Shown: positions 1 through 11,556 of the stretch, piece by piece | Numbering within the stretch: the stretch's first letter is position 1 | Layout of the letters: each line of letters begins with the position of its first letter | NCBI RefSeq assembly: GCF_022539665.2 | Contig: NC_081336.1 | Coordinates: 62,001 to 126,000 of the forward strand | Direction: 5' to 3' | Origin: Daphnia carinata | Taxonomy: Eukaryota; Arthropoda; Branchiopoda; Diplostraca; Daphniidae | DNA length: 64,000 nt | Program-made: the position numbers and the translations under genes | The notes under the pieces: generated by a model | Told to the model about the DNA's origin: nothing | The model's database searches: none | The model's input: the letters and a program-made list of their open reading frames with translations, nothing else

Positions 1-1197
1 AATGATCAACGTGTGCGAGCTACCCCTTTATTTGAATTTTAAATGTATCTAACTGCGCATTTTCTATAAGCTATGGTAGCCATCTGTCATCGCTAGAAAA
101 TGACAAGCTAATCATGCATTGACGTTTTTTTTTTCTGCGTTGAACCTAAGACTGGGGCTTACACTGGGGGGAAACGAACACTGGGTGAAAGTATGAATCA
201 CTTGCAACCTGAAATGTGTTTAATATTCTAGCAACATAAAACCGGATACGTGAATACTGGACTCCTGGGTCACGAGATAGGCAGTTGGCATTGCACATGT
301 GCATGAGTGCAATCAGTCCAGACATCTTTCGCTGTCATCAAAACACTTTAGTACGTCAGTAATCTTGTGGCTGAGTTAAAATATAAAAAAAAAGTTTATT
401 TTGGAACTGATTGTATGATTTGATATGATGAGAAGGATACAAAAAGTCTCATTTTGAACTCTTCACTCTCCTACAAATCCGGCATCTGTGATACACCCGT
501 TGTTACACAGACCAATAAATGGTTAAAAATAGTAGTACATAAAATAATAAGAAAAGCTAATTTGCATAGAAAATGGAAATTTATATTTGTCTTCCGTGTA
601 CTTTTTACTAATGTTTATTCTTTTAACTTAATACTAATTCACTATTTTATTTCCTTGCTTCAGTCACTTTGTTCCAAATATCATCTGTTTTGGAACCAAC
701 AGACACAAACTTCCATATCACAGGCTACTGAACGATGCACACAACAAAGACAATCAAATTAAATCACACCTCACATACTACCAACGATTGTTAAAAAACA
801 GTTTCGTCAGATCATACGTACGTAAACTCGATGAGCTCTAATTAAGATTACGACAACTAATTTCACTAGTAAAACTCGTAATTTGGTGGAGACAGCGTCA
901 GTCCTTGTTACAACATCAGCAGCAAAGGGATGTCACCATAAAACAATCATCGACCACCTACGGCCTAGTCACCTCTACGGTCCTCTCAGGTTAATCGTAG
1001 AATGGATTTTCTGGCTAATAAAACAGAAACTCCCTGACTTACTTTGCTTATTCACTGAATTTTAGAAAACTGCTTTACCTGGTGTATATTACGAGGTGAT
1101 TAATCTGCATGCGATGTGTTGCTGGCAATACGGCGTACCAACCTGGGAAACGTTTACACCTGGAGAAGTTCTACGATACGAGTGCGAAGATAACGTT
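1..1197. other. AT-rich intergenic DNA, nothing recognised
   Basis: Small open frames (for example 454-762 and 883-1065) have no gene-like composition, splice context or known motif. I see no element boundaries. Confidence 0.5.
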
Positions 1198-1232
1198 TAC
1201 GATTACATAACGCCTACAGTTATGTAATCGTA
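1198..1232. repeat. Perfect 14-bp inverted repeat with 7-nt spacer
   Basis: TACGATTACATAAC at 1198-1211 and its exact reverse complement at 1219-1232, separated by GCCTACA. A related TTCTACGAT occurs just upstream at 1169-1177. It could be the end of a mobile element or a hairpin-forming site; no target duplication seen. Confidence 0.8.
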
Positions 1233-1479
1233 GAATCTATGTTCTTAACAAATAATTACAATCAACACGATAAAAAGTAATTTAAGAACGTGCATTACCA
1301 GATGCATTTAACTGGAAAATTTGGGGCAATCATTCAAAATAACACCAACATTTGGAAAATATTTCAATTGAAAATTACCTCAGTATTGGCAAGCGACTCA
1401 AGATGCAGTCCTACAACAACTGTCTTTACATGCAGCTCTGCAGCCAATAAAGTTGAACACTGTCGTCTCCGTTATACAC

Positions 1480-1800
1480 GTTTCCTTTCCTCTGAAAAAG
1501 GAAGGGAGAGGCGACCAAAGTAACCTGATATTTTACCTGCATCTAATTTGGTTTTTCTTCAAATTTCTACAGAGTCCGCGCGAGAAAGCTTGCCTATCCC
1601 ACCCGTTGGAACAAACGAAAAATTGCTATCTGCAAAATTTTTGTCGGGAATGGTAAGCCACGTCTGTACCGAGAAACATGTGCGGATGGTGGAACGACAT
1701 AACCGGGGGGACTGGCTCGCAACTAAAGTTTTTGCTTTTAATGTCCTTGCCTACACATTTTGGTGCCCCTGGAAATAGAAATCTTGAACACAATATGGTA
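1480..1800 (+). repeat. Copy 1 of a ~300-bp duplicated segment (partner at 18.09-18.37 kb)
   Basis: Colinear with 18090-18370 in the same orientation. Shared landmarks in order: AGGGAGAGGCGA, CATCTAATT, AAATTTCTA, ACATAACCGGGGGGA, TGGCTCGCAACTAAAG, GATGTCCTTGCC-type, then CTTGGAAAT-type. Both copies keep an open frame ending in a related peptide (RHNRGDWLATK here, RHNRGEWLATK in copy 2, both finishing near CPWK). It may be a dispersed repeat or the upstream region of a duplicated kinase locus. Confidence 0.75.
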
Positions 1801-3036
1801 TAAATGGTCAATATTGGCAATTCGTATACGCTGCCATCTAATTTAAAACAGCGTGCAACTTGCGAAAGGGTGGGTAACTAAAATCTGGAGGAAGGATGAG
1901 AAAAGTAGAAAACTGCCCTATCCTTTAATTTTTCTGTTTCTCTCTCTCTTACTGAAAATCGTCCCCAACCTTTCAAAGCAGGAAAGGCTACATAAGACCC
2001 GTTTTTACCTTCAAATACGTCAGTGATTTCCAGTTCTTCGCTAAGTCAACTCTGGAAGAAGGGGAGCTAAGAATTTCAAGTCGGAAGCTTTTCTCATAGT
2101 TCACGGTAAGTTCATCTTGGGTAAGTCAACTTTGTGTAATATTAACGTAATCTGTTTTCCACTAAACTAAATGTTTTTAGAAATTTAGTTGCATTGTGGA
2201 ACCCGTACCGTGTAATTTGCCACCTATGTGAAGATTTGATGCTCAGTGTATAAGGGTTTGTATACAAAGATCTCCTTGTATAATTCTGAATACTTAATTT
2301 TGTGTTACATACGGGTTTGTCGATGTCAGGTGTACAGGACAGCTCCAGCAGGTTCCAATTGGTGATACGCTGGAGTGCTAAAGCTTCCGTTCGTTGGAGT
2401 GGCTGGCCTTGAAATTTTTTTGCGTATTGTTTTTATTTAGTTACATGTTAGTATTACTATATTATTCAAACTGGAAATCTATCTTTCGTGGCCATAATGT
2501 ATGAAGTCATTATTCAAAGGTAATGCGGTGTTTCGATGGATGTTGGGGGTCCTGCTCCTTCCCGAGGTGAGACATGCTGCATCCCCTAGCTGAAGAAAGT
2601 GATATCAGCTGGACCAAATTATGTGAGGTGGGTTAATATCTTAGACTGGAAATGGCATTTGTTTTAACCTCTGATTTTGTCAGAGGATTGATGATGCACC
2701 GTTTCCCGTAATCACGGCTGCCTCGGCGCTTTCCTAGGGAAATTTGTGCAATTGTCATTTTTTGCAAATCTAAGTATCAAATTTGCATTGATAATGCGTG
2801 ACTGCAGCGATTTTTCTCTAGTACAAGCTTTGTACTTAGGTTTTTCAGTGGTCGGGAAATTGATACCGGATACAAATTGAATATTGTCGTGCTGCTGATC
2901 CAAGTGCTTTGCCTTCGTCTTCGCTGGATTGCGTTGTTTTTTGTGGCAAATATTTAATTGTATATACGTGTTGCTTCTTCGCTGGTGTAAAGCCGTGGAA
3001 TATAAAAAGATCACTTATTTCGTTAAGATTATTTCG
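1801..3036. other. Intergenic DNA, nothing recognised
   Basis: No coding or repeat feature supported. The minus-strand frames at 2712-3039 are AT-rich and lack known motifs. Confidence 0.45.
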
Positions 3037-3290
3037 CAAAGGCTAAATGGCAAAAAAGCAACAACCCAACCGAAAATTGCTTGAACTTGTTTAACAATGT
3101 AAACAATGTATCAGAAAGAAGAGAAGAAAAAAATGAAATCAAGTAAAAATTTATTTAAAGAGGCAAAATAAAAATATTTTTAAAAATTTTTAAACAAGGT
3201 TTGGTACCAACAATTGGCAATTATATTACATTACTAATTAGATTTTTGAAAGATACAAGCAGACTCTCAGACAGAATATCGTCTGTATTA
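3037..3290 (+). repeat. Dispersed repeat, copy A (related to 8455-8830)
   Basis: Shares with 8455-8830, in the same order and orientation, an ATAAATGACAAAAA-like stretch, CAACCCAACCG, TTGCTTGAACTTGTT-like, an AAAGAAGAG/AAAAAAGAG purine run and ATTTTTGAAAG(A/C)TACA(A/G)GCAGAC. Diverged, with indels. No terminal repeats or coding function seen. Confidence 0.6.
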
Positions 3291-3559
3291 TTATACAGTG
3301 GCTCGAACGAACTTATTTTCGTGTATATAATATTTATAAAACGTTTGAATTGAACGTTTATATTGAATGTCAAAAATCTGTTTCATGGTTTTGTTCACAA
3401 TGCCTTTACCAGGAATTAAAAACTAATTGATTTTATGAAATCATAATTTATTATAAATTTTATTCAGCAATTTATTAAAATTTAATTGATAACCTACTAA
3501 ATTTGTTAGTGGAATATTTCTGTAATGTTGCAGCAATAGCTAAAACCCTAAATAGTCAA

Positions 3560-3860
3560 AATTTTGTAACCCAGACAAGCTTTCATTTAGCACCAACATT
3601 CGTAGATAATATGTTTTTACATTCAGGAGTACCAGGAAAATTATGTGACAAACAAAATACAACGATGAAAATCACGAACGGTCATCTGTCACACAGCTAA
3701 GGTTTCGTATACTACTATTACATATGATTTAAACATTTAGATCATTACTAAATTCAGTTCTTTTGATACAATTTGGAGGCACTTGGAGTAAACCTTTCCT
3801 CTGCTACTCAACAGGAGGACCGAAAAATCTAAAAAAAATGGTAGACTATTGGTAACACAG
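3560..3860 (+). repeat. Diverged single copy of part of the 2.77-kb macrosatellite unit
   Basis: Matches the unit (compare 48170-48400) colinearly: GAGTACCAG..AATTATGTGACAAAC, CACACAGCTAA, a TACTATTA..ATATG stretch, then TTTGGAGGCACTTGGAGTAAACCTTT-like. It continues to the same CTCA(A/C) junction. The satellite unit therefore contains sequence that also exists outside the array, about 45 kb away. A 65-codon frame (3503-3700) covers part of it but is not convincing. Confidence 0.6.
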
Positions 3861-4915
3861 CTTGATTACAGTTAGAATCACATTTTGCTAACGATAGATT
3901 TCGAACTAATTTTTTACATATTAACATATACTGGCTGTTACGGCATGAACAATTAAATAACGAAACCAACTAACAACAATCAACTTACCTGACAGCGGAA
4001 ACATCCAACGATAGTGTTCAAATGATTTTACATTCGCAGAGGAAAAACCTCGATCGACTGCCTCATTTTAGCGTTGTGTACCGCCTTAAATACTCACAGA
4101 CACCTGCCACGTGATTGCTTTCCCGGAAGTAGAGTGTAGGGTAGAGCAACATAATCCTGAAGGTCGACAGGTTGAAGGACAAATTTTTCTTTCTAAGTGA
4201 GCCCTAGGATATGGCCATTCCCCATCGATTGACCCAATGTGTTTCCAAGGGCCTAAGACAGATGAATAACCACGGGCAATTCACAAAAAAAAAGGAAAAA
4301 ATAAAAAATGCATAAGCTCAGTAGCTCGTTCACCAGCACGCTATGCACTAGTGTAGAGATATACTGCTTGCATTCTCGGTCGAGTGATTCACTTTCGCAC
4401 GTGCATTTAGTTTTCGTCCACAAGCTGTATAGGTTTCGTAACTTGTAGATTCATCAGTTACGCACTAATAACGCAATGAATCAGCACCTGGTTTAGCATT
4501 TGCACTGGTTTTGTTTAGTTGGGTAGTACGACGACGAAGTCTAGATGAAATAGATAAACGTAGATTAAGTTAAGGATAAGTAAATCTAAGTTTAAGTTAA
4601 GACTAGGACTACTTCAAGTAAGGCGTAATGCACCTCACTCGGTCTGTTTGCACAGCATTACCTCGGCCATTTTCCTTCACTGTTTAATGCGTTACTTACC
4701 AGCAGTTTTCATTCGCAAACATGCCCTTGCAATTCTGTTTAATGTCTTCACACAATTTGCCAGTGCTCCGTCAATCCCAACAAAATCCCGACTGCTAACT
4801 AGCAAATTCATTTTTTGTTTTCAGTAACGTTATAATGAAATATAACTGTAATTGCTGTTCATGCTCTTCTTTGAAATTATTCAACCACTTTTTTTTAAAT
4901 TCATGTTCTATTTTG
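3861..4915. other. Intergenic DNA, nothing recognised
   Basis: Includes a short TAAGTTAAG/TAAGTAAATCTAAG simple-sequence patch at 4560-4610. No gene supported. Confidence 0.45.
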
Positions 4916-4919
4916 TACG

Positions 4920-5830
4920 CATTCAGGAGAGGACGGGAGGGGATGTTGGAAATCGAGGATAGTCACCGTAACAACGAGACCAACGCCAAAGATTTGCCAG
5001 GTATCTACCTTAAAAATGTAAGCCTATAAACATGTTTGTTTTTTATACATTAAGAGGACCACAGCACCACCGAGGGAGACTGCTGGACGACAAGGATCGC
5101 TGCCGGGTCACGAGAATTATAGCGAAGGACTAAAAGTTATTCATTAAAAAATGTTCAAATATTAATTGATGTTTTTGTTTTATGTTTGTAGGGGACACGT
5201 ACATACACCATGACATCGCCGAGAAGGACCATTGGGCAACGAGGATCTTTGCCAGTGTCACCAGGATCATCGCCAAGGACTGTAAGGAACTAATTTCACA
5301 AATGAAATGATAAACACATTTGTTTCTTTATGCATTGAGGAGGGTTCATAGCACCACGGAGGCAGAACGCTGGACGACAAGGATCGCTGCGGGATATCTA
5401 GAATTATCGCCAAGGACTTAAAGGTATCAGTTTAAAGTTTAAAGTATTAATTGATATGTTTTTTTAAATTTAATGTAGGAGGATTTGTGACAACACCGAG
5501 AAGGACTATTGGGCAACGAGGGTCACCACAATCATCGCCAAGGATTGTAATGTAATAGTTTTAAAATTTAAGTTTCTAAATGTTTTTTAAAAATGTATTT
5601 AGGAGGGTTGACAAGCACCATGGAAGGCGAACGATGGACGTCGAAAATCGCCGACGGAGCCACCAGAATCATCGCTACAGATCTTGAAGTATTAATTTCA
5701 AAATTTCAACTGACTAATCATATTTTGGTTAATGTGTCGAGAAGGCCCGAACAGAAACGAGGAGGAAAACCGGATTTTGAGGATCGTGGCCTAGCTCCAG
5801 ACTTGGATGGACAAGTTCATTAGGAGGATG
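4920..5830 (+). repeat. Degenerate tandem exon-like repeats (five to six copies, 120-190 bp apart)
   Basis: Repeated blocks near 4960, 5080, 5215, 5365, 5480 and 5615 each contain variants of GG(A/C)CGACAAGGATCGC and AT(C/T)ATCGCCAAGGA(C/T)T. They are separated by AT-rich linkers with similar ends (AAAG-GTATC..., ...ATGTAG-GAGG), like small exons with introns. Translated blocks share a motif of the type W-(A/T)-(T/S)-(R/K)-I-A-x-(G/S)-x-T-R-I-I-A-K-D, best seen at 5215-5280 and 5620-5690. Some blocks carry stops. A 76-codon frame from 5593 spans the last block and continues to 5823. This is a decaying gene built from internally duplicated exons, or a minisatellite of exon origin; no family recognised. 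Confidence 0.6.
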
Positions 5831-6590
5831 GAAAAGCAGAAGATGGTACGGTCGAGTACAGCCAAATCGGCATTTGCTTACTTTATTCTATAATGGGATT
5901 TGTGTGTTTTATAAGTCTCCCTGTAATTCCTTTTTCCCTACCATTTATTCCCTTCCAGCACTGTGAGGTAGGGTTTCATCTTGCACGGGGCATGAAAGTT
6001 CACTACACCTTCACCACTTTCACTGCTTGTGTTAGCTTTTATGCACTGGTTAGGGATATTTGTATTTAGGTAATGTAGCCCAACCGACATCGGTATCACA
6101 CTTGGTATTTGGTTGATGTAGTTTTATTAATACTAATTGCTTTCAAAACAATTCATCGCATGTATTTGGGTTGCATACCCGATAAAAGTTAATGGGGCAT
6201 GGGGCTAATAAAAAACAGCCCGTTTCTTGCTCCATAAATTAAAACAAACGACCTGATTGAAGTGGGGCTGAATCCAAGTCGTCTTAAAAGAAGCCTTTCG
6301 ATGGGGACGATGCGACACAATCACCAGAATGCTACTAGCTTAGCGGCTAGTTCAGTTTCTAGAAGTGCTCTAGCTGACGTATGATGTCAGTGTCGATCTT
6401 CGTAACACCATGAATTGGGATTGTCCTTCCTTCTTCGTTCACGTACCCCCAAGATAGGCTTCGTGATTCAGTTGTGTAAATCTCCGTTTATTATTATTCA
6501 ATGGCCCTTTGTTATTGAAATGGCAATCACGTAGAGATCGTGCCGGCGAGAATGCGGATTTGCCAATAACAGGGAACGGCGTGCCATCGA
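5831..6590. other. Intergenic DNA, nothing recognised
   Basis: No convincing gene. A short frame after 5795 (MDKFIRRMEKQKM...) is basic and ends near 5880; it could be the tail of the repeat-bearing gene in another frame. Confidence 0.4.
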
Positions 6591-6591
6591 C

Positions 6592-6852
6592 ATGTTTACT
6601 CGAAGAAATGAGATGAAAAATTCGGCATTCTCTTTTATCGAAACATCGAGTGGGGGTTGTCTGTCGGCCCGGCAAATGGGCACAATAGAATTGGATGCCA
6701 AAACAAACCTCAAGGCCAGTATCACCAATAACTGCGACAGGTGTAAATTGTTCGAGTCTATACGTCACGATTTGTTCCAACATTTGAAAGACTCGAAAAC
6801 TTTTTTGCCCCACTGGCAAAATTCTATTGGGCTGAATGGCTCATGTAATTAA
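6592..6852 (+). CDS. Open frame of 86 aa, possible gene fragment, unidentified
   Basis: Starts at ATG and stops at 6852, with more balanced codon use than its surroundings and a C-x2-C pair (NNCDRCKLF). The opposite strand is also open across the same interval (6439-6819), which weakens the call. No splice context, neighbour or known family supports a function. Confidence 0.25.
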   Translation: MFTRRNEMKNSAFSFIETSSGGCLSARQMGTIELDAKTNLKASITNNCDRCKLFESIRHDLFQHLKDSKTFLPHWQNSIGLNGSCN

Positions 6853-8454
6853 CTACTTTTCTTATTTATCGGGACGACGCAACCCAGGCGGCTCTGTTTT
6901 GGAACAATGAAAGCATTCATTTCGACTAAGCATGCATAACATACCGAAACATACTGACGCAACAGCTCTAGAATATCAACGACACAACAGGTTGCTTAGT
7001 TAAATAACTCGTTAATACAGTAAAAAAAAATAATTCTTATAAGAAGTATTGTATTGCACAGATAAAAGTAGTAGTAATAATAATAATTAAAAAAAGCGAA
7101 CGATTTAAAAAAAATGTAATGACGGCAATGCTTACAGGAAGTTAGGTGTGCACCTACCCCAAAAACTACATGCGAGCCAGAACATGTTTTGTCTGCATCT
7201 GTTCGCCAGTGTGATCGGTCAGAATTCTACGTGTCTACTGTAAAATTCATGGCTTGGATTGAACGATTAGGCAAGTAATGGTGAATTAGGAAAAAATAGT
7301 TTACAGTTATAAATTCATTACCAGCTTCATTGAATGTGCACTGCTTGCATTAACAAGCTAAAATTTTTTCATAAGAATTAAATTGGTAAATGGGCTTAAC
7401 GAGTAGCTATACCGACTATAAGTAAGCCACGTTTTTCCATGTTGAAAACGAGTTGCTTTACCGTAGTTCTCTGAAATAATTCAGTATTTGTTATAGTTTT
7501 TAAAATTATAGAATTGTTGTTCTCATTAGTTAAAAATGATAAGATTGTTACCAACAAAAGTGTATAAATTGTCACACACAGAATGAAAACTTGTATTGCC
7601 TTTATGAGGCAATGAGGTGTGAACATGGATATAAAGATCTATTACAACAGTGTCTTTTTGTCTTTCTTGTAAGCTTGACAACCATTGATTATTTTAATTG
7701 TTTTTTATTTTAAAAACCCAGATTTATTAGAAGAGTTCGTTTCAAAATTGGCAGCTTATTCAGTTTGGAAATCATTTGCAGTCTGAGCAATGCTGTTGCT
7801 GTCATCTACAACCATCAAATCTGCCCCGGGATATGTGACGTGAGGTCCAGATGTGTCCAAAGAATACTAATGGTTTTGTAGCACAAACAATCAAGAAGTT
7901 TGCCAAGGATTAAAGGTCAGCCAGTAGGATAAATAGATATTTTTATAAATGTTTTCCGAGATTGTGGTTCTTTAAATTTTTTTAACATTGGCAGGATAGT
8001 GAGTTGGAGAGCTATCTGTAATCTAAGCAGTATTAACGTTTGTTTCTGCCATCATTGATGAATCTGCTGCTGGATGTCGATGCTGCCGATGCCGTCAGAA
8101 ATCACTGCCATTTTCTTTCATGGCCATGCCATTTTCTGTGATCACTTTTTTCCCTCCAGGATGGTCCGCTGATCCGTCCGTAGAGTCTGAGGATTTTGCA
8201 TCTCTCTACGTGGAAATATCAAAAGATGTTTTCCAAAACATAGCGGCGTAAACGTGGTTAGCTGAAATTAGCCGGTAGTAAGACCGATGGCAAAAAATCA
8301 AACAGAAAAAGTGCAAAGGTAGTCACGAATTCTTGATCCAAAATGAAGGCGGATGATTCAAAACATCCAAGTAGGTAATCAAAAGACATAGAACGAACTC
8401 ATTGGCGTTGAAGGATCTGTTTTAAGTTTCCTTTGGTCAGAAAGGTTATTTTGT
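6853..8454. other. Intergenic DNA with weak internal repeats
   Basis: Around 7740-8110 there are loosely similar blocks (GCAGTCTGAGCAATGCTG / GTAATCTAAGCAGTATT, CATCAAATCTGCC / GATGAATCTGCTG). No gene supported. Confidence 0.4.
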
Positions 8455-8840
8455 AAAGGATAAATGACAAAAAGGAAACGAAGCGGCCACGCAACCCAAC
8501 CGGCTTCGCTTGAACTTGTTATTTAACAATATCGTTACAAAAGCAGTGAGTCTAAGAAAAAAGAGAAAGTAAAAAGATACTGTTAACAGAGGCAATTCGA
8601 TGTGTAATTATACAAAACTTAAAAGAGGAAAGCTCAAAAGATTGACGGTAGTATTTGGGTGGCTTTTAGTTACAGCGTTTTATACCAATAGATGGCAGAA
8701 AATGGTGTCGATAGATGGCAGACTGTGGTTGGAGACTTTGAAATTTCCGTCGCGTTCTCTACGTGCTCCAATCACCGGAACAATTTTAAATATTTTTGAA
8801 AGCTACAGGCAGACGACAACTGACAATGGCAGAAAATGGT
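8455..8840 (+). repeat. Dispersed repeat, copy B (related to 3037-3290)
   Basis: See copy A. This copy also contains a short internal duplication of GATGGCAGA(A/C)..TGGT near 8690-8730 and 8825-8840. An 80-codon frame overlaps it but shows no known motif. Confidence 0.55.
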
Positions 8841-9620
8841 AACTTAGTCTAAGAGTCAAGTGATTTCACCTGTGTTCAAGTATGACGCATTATTTAACTT
8901 TAGTCGGTAAATGTTTTCCTAATAATCTTTTTCTTTGTTATTTTTTTTTTTTTTTTTAATAAGTAGTAAACCGTGAACGAAGGATTTTTCAAAGAATTTT
9001 ATTTATTAGGTAGGAGGTGTTCACATTTAAGGAGCGACCGTAGTGCAAAACGACTTGACTCTTACGGAAGTGGTTGAACTCTATAGGTAAAATATGTTCG
9101 TGATGTGCGCCAGCACTATTGCACAATTAGTTAATGTTTCAGATACAACTTGTCTAAATGTCCTCGGCAAAAAAAAAAAAACTGACTGAAAATTCTAATA
9201 ACAATCTTACGAATTAAAAAATTATCGGTTTTATTGAATAAAATATACGTTCAAAACTTGCAAATACCTAAAATGTTGTAAAAATTACCAATACATAATA
9301 CTTTCGAAATATTTTTTTTTTAGTATAGTACTTTTATATATTGTATATTGTAATTTTTTTACTTGTTGAATTATTGTGTGTGGTATGTTCTTAATTTTAT
9401 TGTCACAAGGTCTTTTGATGTGTGAAAGTTTTATAGGTACTAGTTTGGTGGCAATTCTTTCATAATTTATACCCGAAGAACCGGCTTACATTTTATTATT
9501 GTAACATGTGTATTATGATTAACTGAGAAACTTTTACACAACCATTAGAAACATTTTATTACAATTCCAACATATACACAAATGACACCAGAAACATTAA
9601 CTATAGACACCAACTGAATT
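8841..9620. other. AT-rich intergenic DNA
   Basis: Contains T-runs (8938-8957) and A-runs (9170-9182). Nothing else recognised. Confidence 0.5.
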
Positions 9621-9624
9621 TTCA

Positions 9625-9694
9625 GTGACTATTGGGTATCGAACCCTAATATCCAGCATAGCTTGCCGATGCTCAACCCTTGAGCTATAATCAC
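9625..9694 (-). tRNA. tRNA-like cloverleaf (probable tRNA-derived SINE or pseudo-tRNA)
   Basis: On the minus strand a 70-nt sequence folds as a cloverleaf: acceptor GTGATTA/TAGTCAC (7 pairs), D stem GCTC/GAGC, anticodon stem TCGGC/GCTGG with loop AAGCTAT, T arm with GGG-TTCGATA-CCC. The A box (TAGCTCAAGGG) and B box (GGTTCGATACC) of Pol III promoters are present. Position 33 is A instead of the near-universal U, and similarity to 11557-11626 continues past the 3' end, so a repeat is likelier than a working tRNA. Confidence 0.5.
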
Positions 9695-9808
9695 ATACAA
9701 ATTCTCTCTTTTTTACCTTGAGTCAACGCACAATAATATTGAGTAGTAAATGTATATCGTTTCGCCATGTTATTGGTTAGTCTGCATTAATTGGGACAAG
9801 TGTCATAG

Positions 9809-9876
9809 CTTGTGTGTATAGCATCCGCCTACGATGGCAAACGACTAAGGTTCCAATCTAGTCAAAGGATATAAGT
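9809..9876 (+). repeat. tRNA-like repeat, family 2, copy 1
   Basis: GTGTCATAGCTTGTGTGTATAG... to ...AAGGTTCCAATCTAGTC resembles tRNA A- and B-box regions. It is followed by a shared downstream tail (GGATATAAGTATCTG). Confidence 0.5.
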
Positions 9877-9987
9877 ATCTGTAAGCTAACATTTTGAAAT
9901 ATATATATTTGTTGTGTCTCATATTATTGGAAATATGTTATAGATGACGATTCGCTATATTATTAATTAGTAAGATACATCGTCGTA

Positions 9988-10056
9988 CAAGTAACATAGC
10001 ATATATGTAAAGTGTCTAGCTGCGATGACAGTAAACTAAGGTTCAAACCCAGTCAA
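9988..10056 (+). repeat. tRNA-like repeat, family 2, copy 2
   Basis: GTAACATAGCATATATGTA... with B-box-like GGTTCAAACCCAGTC. Diverged copy, about 180 bp after copy 1. Confidence 0.45.
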
Positions 10057-10180
10057 ACGTAAAAAGCATCGACAATTAAGCAACGTTGTCAATTTAATAT
10101 GTTTGTTGTGCCACATATTTTTGAAATTGTGTAATAGATAACAGGTAGCTAGACTATTTGTTATTCTATTCTTGAATGTA

Positions 10181-10250
10181 TAAGTGTTATAGCTTATGTG
10201 TATAATGTCCGTCTGCGGTACCAGAAGACTTGAGTTTCAAATCCAGTCCA
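10181..10250 (+). repeat. tRNA-like repeat, family 2, copy 3
   Basis: TAAGTGTTATAGCTTATGTGTA... with AGTTTCAAATCCAGTC, followed by the same AAGATATAAGTATCTG tail as copy 1. About 190 bp after copy 2, making a small tandem array. Confidence 0.5.
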
Positions 10251-10340
10251 AAGATATAAGTATCTGCAAGCAATCATTTTTGTGATTTTCATTATTAAAT
10301 GTGTAAATATGTTGTCTTTAATAGATTCAGAAAAACAGCC

Positions 10341-10416
10341 AAGGATGTTCATGGCTCAGTCGTTGAGCATCGGCATTGTACGCCGAGGGTTAAGGGTTCA
10401 AGTCCCAAACGAATCA
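10341..10416 (+). repeat. tRNA-like repeat, diverged
   Basis: CATGGCTCAGTCGTTGAGC forms a good D arm, TCGGC/GCCGA a perfect anticodon stem (loop ATTGTAC) and GGGTTCAAGTCCC a T arm. The acceptor strands do not pair, so it is a relic. Confidence 0.5.
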
Positions 10417-10689
10417 AATGAATATGATTGTTTACATTGAAACAAAATGTAAACAAATATATGCATTCAAATATATGAAGCACCACACAAATGTTTTCCA
10501 AATATTGGAATAGATGTGCATCACTACGATCTATCTAGAAAGAACTTAAGGCCTACGATTAAACTCCGTTGTAAGACATATCAGTTTCTAAATACTCGGT
10601 AAGTGAGAAACACAACTTATTTATTAAAATTTGTTGCTGGTTACGAGATTAACTGTTAGTAAAATATCCGTTCGCGTGCTTCGCACGAA

Positions 10690-10835
10690 GTTTCCCAACC
10701 CGACTGGCCCCGTGGAATCGTGACACCTGGGAAGTTTGGAAGCCTGTGGAATCGGAAACCTGACTGGGAATCGAAACAGGAACCTTCGAGTTGGGAAGCG
10801 GACGCCTTGCCTTTCTGGCACCTGCCCCCCTATAT
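10690..10835 (-). repeat. GC-rich tRNA-derived repeat
   Basis: On the minus strand GGCGTCCGCTTCCCAACTC and CCTGTTTCGATTCCCAG resemble the D/anticodon and T arms of a tRNA, followed by a duplicated GGTTTCCGATTCC-type tail. GC content is far above the flanks, suggesting an inserted SINE. Boundaries not defined. Confidence 0.4.
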
Positions 10836-10914
10836 CCCCCCATTGGGATTTGGTTTTCTATTGACTCGCGCTCACGATCACATTAATGTGTTGAAGTCTT
10901 AAACTTCAGAGAAT

Positions 10915-10990
10915 TGTGATAAGTAGCGCAATGGTAGAGCATCAGGCTAGTAATATGATATGTGTGGGTTCGAATCCCATCCAAGTGCCA
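10915..10990 (+). repeat. tRNA-like repeat with encoded CCA-like end
   Basis: TAGCGCAATGGTAGAGCAT (A box) and GTGGGTTCGAATCCCAT (a complete T arm), with loop CTAGTAA in the anticodon position and GTGCCA at the end. Acceptor pairing is poor, so a functional tRNA is unlikely. Confidence 0.45.
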
Positions 10991-11229
10991 TGCGTATTGT
11001 GTACGTACGCAGAAGGTACCAATACTAATATGTCCATAATTTTATAAATAGAATTGTTTGAAATCAATAAACTGATTTCTCCATCAGTGTTACCATTTCA
11101 ATTCGCAGCATTATTACTGTTTCAAGTAACGTCTTATGTAGATCATTTGGATGTAATTCCAATTCGAATCAATGTGTCTTCCTTTGGTACAGATGCATAT
11201 CAATTGCAATGTTAGGAATCTTCATCCCT

Positions 11230-11310
11230 GGTTGAACTCTAATGGGGATCGATCCCCATACATCCGACTTACGCAGCCGATCCTCTACAGTTGAGCCATG
11301 AGTTACATCT
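11230..11310 (-). repeat. tRNA-like repeat
   Basis: On the minus strand CTCATGGCTCAACTGTAGAGGATCG-type A region and GGGGATCGATCCCC T arm. Diverged cloverleaf. Confidence 0.45.
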
Positions 11311-11380
11311 TACAGAAACTATTTTTGCAAATAGTCTCAGGACATCCTATTTTACATATTCAATAAAATCGTGATCTATT

Positions 11381-11454
11381 GGCTTGAACAGGATTCGAAC
11401 CTCAGCCTTCTGATTCCGTAGCCGCACACTCTACACATAAGCTATGTCACTTAT
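11381..11454 (-). repeat. tRNA-like repeat, family 2, inverted copy
   Basis: The minus strand reads AAGTGACATAGCTTATGTGT... and GAGGTTCGAATCCTGTTC. It matches the family-2 copies at 9.8-10.25 kb but in opposite orientation. Confidence 0.5.
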
Positions 11455-11556
11455 ACAACTAGTTATCAGATTGACATATACTATTGCGAGACGACAAACA
11501 TTGACTATACAAAATTATCGTGCATTGTCTAAAGGTATTAGAGAGAAAATTTGTAT

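Noticed and set aside
454-762. 102-codon frame as a gene
   Set aside because: AT-rich, no known motif, no splice or poly(A) context; expected by chance in this composition.
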